Below, piece after piece: positions 29,653 through 35,294 of a stretch of 35,294 nucleotides of DNA. Within the stretch, counting starts at the first letter, position 1. Each line of letters starts with the position of its first letter. The notes under the pieces were generated by a model. That model ran no database searches and was not told where the DNA came from. It saw nothing but the letters and a program-made list of their open reading frames with translations. The stretch lies in the NCBI GenBank assembly GCA_001919865.1, contig MNIR01000046.1:1-35294 (forward strand). Reading direction: 5' to 3'. This DNA is from Gemmatimonadetes bacterium 13_1_20CM_4_69_16 (GTDB lineage Bacteria > Gemmatimonadota > Gemmatimonadetes > Gemmatimonadales > GWC2-71-9). The translations under genes were made by a program, and so were the position numbers.

Positions 29653-30774
29653 ATGCCTGATCTCGATAACGCCACCCTGCATAACTGGCTGCACCACTGG
29701 CAGGACGAATTCGACGCGGCGTACCTGTATCTGGTGCTCGCGGGTCAGGAGCCCGACCAGAAGAAGAAGGAGATCTACGTCAAGCTGGCGGGCGTGGAGG
29801 AACGCCATACGCAGCTGTGGGAAAAGCTGCTGGCCGAGCACGGCCACCCGGTCGCGACGGGCCGAGCGCGGCCCTCCCTCAACGCGCGCGTGCGGGCGTG
29901 GTTCGGGCGCCAGTTCGGGCCCGGTTACCTGCTGCCGTTGCTGCTGCGGGAGGAGGGGCAGGAGGTGAAGGGCTACATGGACCTCCACGAGCAGTCCCGG
30001 CTCGACGACGCGCGGGACATCTCGCTCAAGCTCGCCAAGGAATCCGCGGCGCATGCCGAAACGCTGGCGCACCTCGCCGGACGGGCGAGCGAGCCGTGGC
30101 ACCGGACGGAATCCGGCGGATACCTGCGCAACGTCGTGTACGGCTTCAACGACGGCTTGACGGCGAACTTTGGCCTAGTGGCGGGGGTGTTGGGCGCCGC
30201 CGCAGCCCCGCACTTCGTCCTGGTCTCCGGGATCGCGGGAATGATCGCGGACGCGCTCTCGATGGGAGCCTCGGGCTACCTCGCCGCCAAGAGCGAGCTG
30301 GAGGTGTACGCGCACGAGATCGCGATGGAGCAGGAAGAGATCCGGCTCATGCCCGAGGTGGAGCAGGACGAGCTGGCGCTCGTTTACCAGGCGAAGGGGA
30401 TCGAGGCGGGCATCGCGCGCCAGATGGCAGCCGAAGTGATGCGCGACCCGAAGCGCGCCCTGGGTGAGCAGGTGCGCGAGGAGCTGAAGATCGGCGAAGC
30501 GCACGCCACGCCGTTCAAGGAGGGGTGGGTCACCGGGGTCTCCACGGCGGTCGGCGCGCTCATTCCGGTCGCTCCGTTCGTCGTGCTCAGCGGGCCGACC
30601 GCCGCATGGACCGCGTTCGCGGTCGCCATGCTGTCCCACTTCGCGGTCGGCGGCGCCCGCAGCTTTTTCACCGGCCGCGGCGTGATCCGCAGCGGAATCG
30701 ACATGTTCGTGGTCGGGTTGGGCGTGGCGGCGGTCGGCTACTTCGTCGGGAATCTCGTGGCGGGAACCCTGTAG
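29653..30774 (+). CDS. Ferritin-like domain fused to VIT iron transporter (MbfA type)
   Basis: It has 373 residues from ATG 29653; the open frame before it (from 29524) is basic and unconvincing. The first 150 residues form a rubrerythrin/erythrin-type four-helix domain with EFDAAYLYLVLAG, EERHTQLW, LREEGQEVKGYMDLHEQ and ESAAHAETLAHL, which can bind two iron ions. The C-terminal half is a VIT1/CCC1 transporter (VVYGFNDGLTANFGLVAGVL, then IADALSMGASGYLAAKSE and the Glu-rich MEQEEIRLMPEVEQDE loop) with about five helices. MbfA proteins export iron and protect against iron and peroxide. It is next to the ECF sigma gene; shared stress control is inferred. Confidence 0.9.
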   Translation: MPDLDNATLHNWLHHWQDEFDAAYLYLVLAGQEPDQKKKEIYVKLAGVEERHTQLWEKLLAEHGHPVATGRARPSLNARVRAWFGRQFGPGYLLPLLLREEGQEVKGYMDLHEQSRLDDARDISLKLAKESAAHAETLAHLAGRASEPWHRTESGGYLRNVVYGFNDGLTANFGLVAGVLGAAAAPHFVLVSGIAGMIADALSMGASGYLAAKSELEVYAHEIAMEQEEIRLMPEVEQDELALVYQAKGIEAGIARQMAAEVMRDPKRALGEQVREELKIGEAHATPFKEGWVTGVSTAVGALIPVAPFVVLSGPTAAWTAFAVAMLSHFAVGGARSFFTGRGVIRSGIDMFVVGLGVAAVGYFVGNLVAGTL

Positions 30775-30780
30775 CAGGCC

Positions 30781-33189
30781 TTACACGACGAGGTTCAGCA
30801 AGCGGTCCTGCACGTAGATCGTCTTTCGGACCGGCTGGCCATCTACGAACTTCCGGACGGACTCATCCTTCAGCGCCTGCTCGACCACCTGCGCTTCGGT
30901 CGCGCCGCGGGAGATGGTGAGCCGGCCGCGCACCTTCCCGTTCACCTGTACCACGATCTCCACGTCGCCCGCCGCGGCGAGCCGCTCGTCGTAGGACGGC
31001 CAGGACGCGGACACGACCGACTGCTCGTGGCCGAGCGCGGCCCACAGCTCCTCGGCGAAATGGGGCGCGTACGGCGCCAGCATGACGAGCAGGGGCTCAA
31101 CCGCATCCCGCGTCCCTGCTCCCTGCTCCCGCACGAGATTCACATACTCCATCATGGCCGCGATCGCGGTATTGTAGTCGAGGCCCTCGGTGTCCGTCGT
31201 CACTTTGCGGATCGTCTGGTGGAGCTTCCGCGCGACCGCCGGCGGCAGCGCCGAGGAGGGAGCCGGGCCGCGTGCCTCGTGCGCCAGCTGCCACACCTTG
31301 TCGAGGAACCGCCGGATACCGGTGATCCCCTCGTCCCGGAAGTCGCCGCCCTCCTGGAAGGGCCCAAGAAACATGAGATACATCCGGAAGGTGTCCGCGC
31401 CCCACTGCTGGAGGTAGGCATCGGGGATCACGACGTTGCCGCGCGACTTGGACATCTTCGCGCCGTCCTTGATGATCAGCCCGTGCGCCCGGAACTTCGG
31501 GAACGGCTCCTCGAAGTGCACGTGCCCGAGCTCCTGGAGCGCCATGGTGATGAAGCGCGAATAAAGGAGGTGGAGCACGGCGTGCTCGTTGCCGCCGATG
31601 TAGGTCGTCACCGGCAGCCACGTCTTGGTCCGGGGCGGGTCCCACGGCCGGTCGTCGAACTCGGTGGACGGATAGCGCAGGAAGTACCACGCCGAGTCGA
31701 GGAAGGTGTCCGAGACGTCGGTCTCGCGACGCCCCTGGGCCCCGCATTGCGGGCAGGGCGCGAAGTACCACTCCTTGTGCCGCGCCAGCGGACTCACGCC
31801 GGCCGCGTCGGGGCGGAAGTCCTCGATGAAGGGGAGCTCCACCGGCAGATCCTGCTCCGGCACCGGCACCGGCCCGCAGCCGTCGCAGTAGATGATCGGG
31901 ATCGGCGGCCCCCAGTACCGCTGGCGCGAGATGCACCAGTCGTGCAGCCGGTACTGCACCTGGGGGGTCGCGAGCCCCTTGGACAGGAGCCAGGCCACGA
32001 TCCGCCGGCCCGCATCCCGGCACGGCAGCCCGTCGAACTCGCCCGAGTTCATGAGCACGCCGTCTTCGCTGACGGTCGGCAACGGCCCCTCGGCACGCAC
32101 CACCGGGCGGATCGGCAGCTTGAACGCCGTCGCAAACTCGAAGTCGCGCCGGTCGTGCGCCGGAACGGCCATGATGGCCCCGGTGCCGTACTCCATGAGC
32201 ACGTAGTCTGCGATCCAGACGGGGATCGCCTCGCCGGTCGCCGGGTTGCGGGCGTAGGAGCCGAGGAAGACGCCGGTCTTGGCCTTGTCGCCCACCCGGC
32301 GCGTCACGATGTCGGTCGCCTGCGCCTCTCGGCGGTAGGCTTTGACCCGGGCGCGCTGCTCGTCGGCGGTGAGGGCGTCCACCAACGGATGCTCGGGCGC
32401 GAGCACCAGATAGGTCGCGCCGAACAGCGTGTCGGGCCGCGTCGTGAAGACGGCGATCTTATGGCCGTCGGGCGTCTCGAACACGAGCTCGGCGCCCTCG
32501 CTTCGCCCGATCCAGTTGCGCTGTAGCGTGCGGGTCGAGGCGGACCAGTCGAGCCAGTCGAGGTTTTTGAGCAGCCGCTCGGCGTAGCGCGTGATCGCGA
32601 AGAACCATTGCTCGAGGAAACGCTGCTCCACCCTGGTGTCGGGATGGCGCTCGCAGTAGCCGTTGATCACCTGCTCGTTGGCGAGAACGCTCATGTCCTT
32701 GGGACACCAGTTGACCGCGGCCTTCTTGCGGAACGCGAGCCCCGCCTTGAAGAGCTTGACGAAGATCCACTGGGTCCACTTGTAATAGCGCGGGTCCGTC
32801 GTGGAGAGCTCGTGCCGCCAGTCGAACATGCCGCCGAAGCGCCGCAGCTGGCGACGGAACGTCTCGATGTTCTTGGGAATCAGCTTCGCCGGGTTGGTGC
32901 CGACCTGTAGCGCGTAGTTCTCCGAGTGGATGCCGAACGCGTCGAACCCGATCGGCTCGAACACGTCGTGCCCCTGAAGTCGTTTGAACCGGCCGTAGAT
33001 GTCCGCGCCCGTGAACGCGAACATGTTCCCCACGTGTAACCCTTCCGCGGAGGGATAGGGGAACATCATGAGGTTGTAAAACGGCTGGCGCGGCCGGTCG
33101 AGGTCGGGTTCGTTGGTGTGATCGGCGACCCAGCGTGCCTGCCAGCGCGCCTCCACCGCCTGCGGGTCGTAGATGGGGACCTGAGTCAT
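30781..33189 (-). CDS. leuS: Leucyl-tRNA synthetase
   Basis: The product is 802 residues, the normal size for bacterial LeuRS. It charges tRNA-Leu with leucine. The class I motif is [12 protein letters not shown] at residues 44-55, so the last position of HIGH is Asn instead of His. KMSKS is intact at 578-582 (AKMSKSRGN). The editing domain CP1 has [14 protein letters not shown] and [14 protein letters not shown]. The zinc-binding segments CDGC and CPQC are present, along with the leucine-specific region and tRNA anticodon domain. The start at 33189 gives [17 protein letters not shown], typical of the family. It faces the chemoreceptor gene and ends six bases from the iron exporter stop. Confidence 0.97.
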   Translation of the reverse strand: MTQVPIYDPQAVEARWQARWVADHTNEPDLDRPRQPFYNLMMFPYPSAEGLHVGNMFAFTGADIYGRFKRLQGHDVFEPIGFDAFGIHSENYALQVGTNPAKLIPKNIETFRRQLRRFGGMFDWRHELSTTDPRYYKWTQWIFVKLFKAGLAFRKKAAVNWCPKDMSVLANEQVINGYCERHPDTRVEQRFLEQWFFAITRYAERLLKNLDWLDWSASTRTLQRNWIGRSEGAELVFETPDGHKIAVFTTRPDTLFGATYLVLAPEHPLVDALTADEQRARVKAYRREAQATDIVTRRVGDKAKTGVFLGSYARNPATGEAIPVWIADYVLMEYGTGAIMAVPAHDRRDFEFATAFKLPIRPVVRAEGPLPTVSEDGVLMNSGEFDGLPCRDAGRRIVAWLLSKGLATPQVQYRLHDWCISRQRYWGPPIPIIYCDGCGPVPVPEQDLPVELPFIEDFRPDAAGVSPLARHKEWYFAPCPQCGAQGRRETDVSDTFLDSAWYFLRYPSTEFDDRPWDPPRTKTWLPVTTYIGGNEHAVLHLLYSRFITMALQELGHVHFEEPFPKFRAHGLIIKDGAKMSKSRGNVVIPDAYLQQWGADTFRMYLMFLGPFQEGGDFRDEGITGIRRFLDKVWQLAHEARGPAPSSALPPAVARKLHQTIRKVTTDTEGLDYNTAIAAMMEYVNLVREQGAGTRDAVEPLLVMLAPYAPHFAEELWAALGHEQSVVSASWPSYDERLAAAGDVEIVVQVNGKVRGRLTISRGATEAQVVEQALKDESVRKFVDGQPVRKTIYVQDRLLNLVV

Positions 33190-33211
33190 AAGTGCATGAA
33201 ACTAAACAGAC

Positions 33212-33240
33212 TTGCCCCTGCGGGTAACCCTGCGTACCTT
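33212..33240 (+). promoter_or_regulatory. Putative promoter of the chemoreceptor gene
   Basis: TTGCCC (33212-33217) and TACCTT (33235-33240) are 17 bases apart. Transcription would start about 12 bases before ATG 33259, leaving no room for a ribosome site, and none is visible. Confidence 0.4.
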
Positions 33241-33258
33241 AGCGCTCCAACCCGCGCC

Positions 33259-35294
33259 ATGACCAGCCGCACCCAGCAGCTCCGGCAGAGCTTCCTCCTC
33301 ACGGGGGCGGCCGTCGCCCTAGTGCTCGTGATCACGTTCGCGGCCCTGTCCGGCAACAGCGCCCAGCGGACCGTCGAGCAGCAAGCGAAGGACCTGGGCC
33401 AGGATGTGGCGACCCGGGTCGCCACCCTCGTCAACCAGTACCTGCGCGAGCGCCGCCACGAAGCCGAAGCGCTCGCCTCTTCTCCCGCCGTGGTCCGAGC
33501 CGCGCTCGACGGCGCGCAGCAGGCCGTAAAGCAAAAACTGCCGCAGCTCGACACGCCCACCCTCGAGCGCATGTTCAACCAGCGCCGCGCGCTGGGCGGG
33601 GACGCCGACCTCGCCGCCTACCTAGGCGGATACGTCCAACGCTCCGATTACGCCGAGCTGTTCTTCACCGAGAGCCACGGATATACCGTCCTCTCCTCGG
33701 GACGGACGTCGGTCTTCGTGCAGTCGGACGAGGCGTGGTGGCAGCGGGCGGTGGCGGATGGTGTGTTCGAGGGCGCGCCGCGCTACGATTCGTCGGCGGC
33801 CATCGTGTCGCTCGAGTACGACGTCGCGATCCGCGCACCGCGGGCCACGCGGCCGCTCGGCGTGCTCAAGAGCGTCTTCGCGCTGGACCACCTGGCGCAG
33901 CTGCTCTCGGCCGCCGAAGTCGGCGGTGGCGCCATACTGCAGGTCGTGGACGCCGAGGGCCGCGTGATCGTGAGCGCGAGCCCAGGCGACGTGCTACACA
34001 CGCTGGCGGATGCCCCGGCGCTGCCGCGCACCCAGCTGCCCGCGCAGACGACGCTCCGCACCGGCACGGCCGAGGAGCTCGTGGTCACGGTGCCGGCGAA
34101 CAACGGCAAATGGTGGGTGGTGTTCCGCCAGCCGACCGCCACGGCGTACGCGGCGGCGCGCAGCACGCGCGCGAGCATCTTCTTGTGGGCGCTGCTCCTG
34201 TTCGGCGCGACGCTGGGCCTGCTCGCGCTGTTCCGCCATCGCCTCAACAAGCGCATCACCGAGCCGGTGAAAGCGGCGGGTGCGATCGCGAGCCGGGTGG
34301 CGGGCGGCGACCTCTCCGTGACCGTGGTGACCGAGCGGACCGAAGCGGCCGAGGTGGGCGATCTGCTCTCCTCGGTCCACACGATGGTCGTGGCGCTGCG
34401 GCGGCTGGTGGGCGCGATTCGCACGGCCGCCGACGAAGCCGCCGCGATGGCGACCGAGATCTCGGCGTCGACCGAGCAGATGAGCGCGTCGACAGAAGAG
34501 ATGACGGCCACCTGCCAGGACTTGACCAAGCGCGCGGCGGAGCAGGCGCACCTCGTGCACGGGGCGGCGGACGATGCGGCCAAGATCCTTCACATCGCCA
34601 CGGCGCTCGCGGCCGGCGCGGAAGACTCGGTCCGCCGCAACGCCGCCGTCGCGGACATCGCCCGCCGGCACAAGGACGTGCTCGATCAGAGCACCGCGCA
34701 GCTCGCCAAGCTCGCCGAGGAGGTGGAGCGGGGCGCCAAGGAAGCGGCCGCGCTGGCCCAGGCCTCGGCAGAGATCCAGAAGTTCGTGGTGCAGGCGAAG
34801 GCGATCGCGACGCAGACGAACATGCTCGCCTTGAACGCCGCGATCGAGGCGGCGCGCGCCGGGCCGCAGGGACGCGGCTTCGCCGTGGTGGCCGATGAGG
34901 TCCGGAAGCTCGCCTCGGTCGCCGCCGCGGCGGCGGGGGACACCGGCGATACGGTGCGCGGCGTGCTGGCGCGGGTCGAGGCCACGCGGGAGCGGCTCAC
35001 GCACCTCGCCCAGGGCGGCGCCGCGGCGCGCGAGGCGGCGCACACCGCCGCGCAGGGCCTCGCCACGGTGGCGGCGGAGGCGCAGGCGAGCGACATCTGG
35101 AGCCGGGAGATCGCGCGGTCCGCGCAAGAGATGCGGGCCCTGGTGGAGGAGATCAGCGCCCGTCTCGCCACGGTGGCGCAGGGGACGGAGAGCCTGCTCG
35201 CCGCGGCCGAGCAAATCGCCGCCTCGAGCGAGGAGCAGAGCGCATCGACGGAGGAGATAGCCAGCTCGGCGAACCAGCTGGCCGAGGCGGCGGA
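33259..35294 (+). CDS. Methyl-accepting chemotaxis protein, 3' end outside window
   Basis: The frame from ATG 33259 stays open to the last base; 678 codons are visible. A transmembrane helix ([18 protein letters not shown]) is followed by a periplasmic ligand domain of about 270 residues, resembling dCache ([19 protein letters not shown], then [19 protein letters not shown]). A second helix lies at about 305-325, followed by a HAMP domain ([20 protein letters not shown]). The signalling coiled coil has the highly conserved tip [20 protein letters not shown] (about 516-535). Before the tip are [20 protein letters not shown] repeats. Ligand is unknown. No che genes are visible, but the window ends here. 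Confidence 0.95.
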   Translation, partial: MTSRTQQLRQSFLLTGAAVALVLVITFAALSGNSAQRTVEQQAKDLGQDVATRVATLVNQYLRERRHEAEALASSPAVVRAALDGAQQAVKQKLPQLDTPTLERMFNQRRALGGDADLAAYLGGYVQRSDYAELFFTESHGYTVLSSGRTSVFVQSDEAWWQRAVADGVFEGAPRYDSSAAIVSLEYDVAIRAPRATRPLGVLKSVFALDHLAQLLSAAEVGGGAILQVVDAEGRVIVSASPGDVLHTLADAPALPRTQLPAQTTLRTGTAEELVVTVPANNGKWWVVFRQPTATAYAAARSTRASIFLWALLLFGATLGLLALFRHRLNKRITEPVKAAGAIASRVAGGDLSVTVVTERTEAAEVGDLLSSVHTMVVALRRLVGAIRTAADEAAAMATEISASTEQMSASTEEMTATCQDLTKRAAEQAHLVHGAADDAAKILHIATALAAGAEDSVRRNAAVADIARRHKDVLDQSTAQLAKLAEEVERGAKEAAALAQASAEIQKFVVQAKAIATQTNMLALNAAIEAARAGPQGRGFAVVADEVRKLASVAAAAAGDTGDTVRGVLARVEATRERLTHLAQGGAAAREAAHTAAQGLATVAAEAQASDIWSREIARSAQEMRALVEEISARLATVAQGTESLLAAAEQIAASSEEQSASTEEIASSANQLAEAA

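Noticed and set aside
31027-32526. A 499-codon open frame on the plus strand
   Set aside because: It is antisense to leuS. Its composition (many Arg, His, Gly and Pro) shows a GC-rich shadow of the real gene, and no domain is recognisable.
33735-34898. A 387-codon frame inside the chemoreceptor region
   Set aside because: The chemoreceptor frame from 33259 has all family motifs and is open to the window end; this frame is Arg/Gly-rich noise on the same strand.
1-35294. tRNA, rRNA, CRISPR, IS ends or prophage genes
   Set aside because: No cloverleaf, regular spacer-repeat array, transposase or phage gene was recognised on either strand by eye; a covariance-model scan would be the decisive test for small RNAs.

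Overview
The window is about 35 kb of very GC-rich, densely packed bacterial chromosome. No rRNA, tRNA, IS element, prophage or CRISPR array was seen. The mix of genes fits an uncultured soil or sediment bacterium, most likely a Gemmatimonadota: secreted M1, S9, M16 and M19 peptidases with signal peptides ending in an LSAQ-like stretch, a PadR regulator with a Gly/Phe-rich head, an ECF sigma, and leaderless-looking starts. That placement is inferred from gene style and was not tested with a marker phylogeny.

Layout. 1-5.1 kb (+): the end of a DUF4173-type membrane protein, a small membrane-anchored protein, a PhzF-like isomerase, a DMT exporter and a secreted M1 metallopeptidase. 5.1-7.9 kb (-): a small membrane protein, a secreted S9 peptidase and a small unknown protein. 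8-9 kb (+): an orphan KAS III (FabH). 9-12.4 kb (-): a coupled operon of catalytic M16, non-catalytic M16 and a membrane TPR-like protein. 12.6-14.3 kb: a small membrane protein, a membrane HD-domain protein and a Cys-rich/YCII fusion. 14.3-18.7 kb (+): two tandem Hpt-REC proteins, the second split by an 18-base poly-C tract, then a HEAT-repeat membrane protein and a processive GT2 glycosyltransferase, coupled by GTGA overlaps. 18.8-20 kb (-): an M19 dipeptidase. 20.1-24.1 kb (+): a three-subunit molybdenum hydroxylase-type enzyme with the [4Fe-4S] loop typical of 4-hydroxybenzoyl-CoA reductase. 24.1-27.5 kb: a PadR regulator (-), then a diiron haem-oxygenase-like oxidase overlapping a PAS hybrid histidine kinase (+). 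27.5-29.5 kb (-): ECF sigma, zinc anti-sigma and double-PDZ protein. 29.6-30.8 kb (+): a ferritin-like/VIT iron exporter of MbfA type. 30.8-33.2 kb (-): leucyl-tRNA synthetase. 33.3 kb to the end (+): a chemoreceptor cut by the window edge.

The strongest candidates for something little described are (i) the Hpt-REC / Hpt-REC / HEAT / GT2 operon, apparently a phosphorelay-controlled exopolysaccharide synthase whose second regulator has a slippage-prone poly-C hinge; (ii) the HBCR-like dearomatising enzyme, carrying a low-complexity insert in its FAD subunit and lying beside a PadR gene; and (iii) the overlapping oxidase-sensor kinase pair. Non-coding signals include a PadR promoter with a perfect palindrome between -35 and -10, TANNNT boxes about 7 bases before several starts that lack a Shine-Dalgarno, and two long inverted repeats at convergent gene ends.
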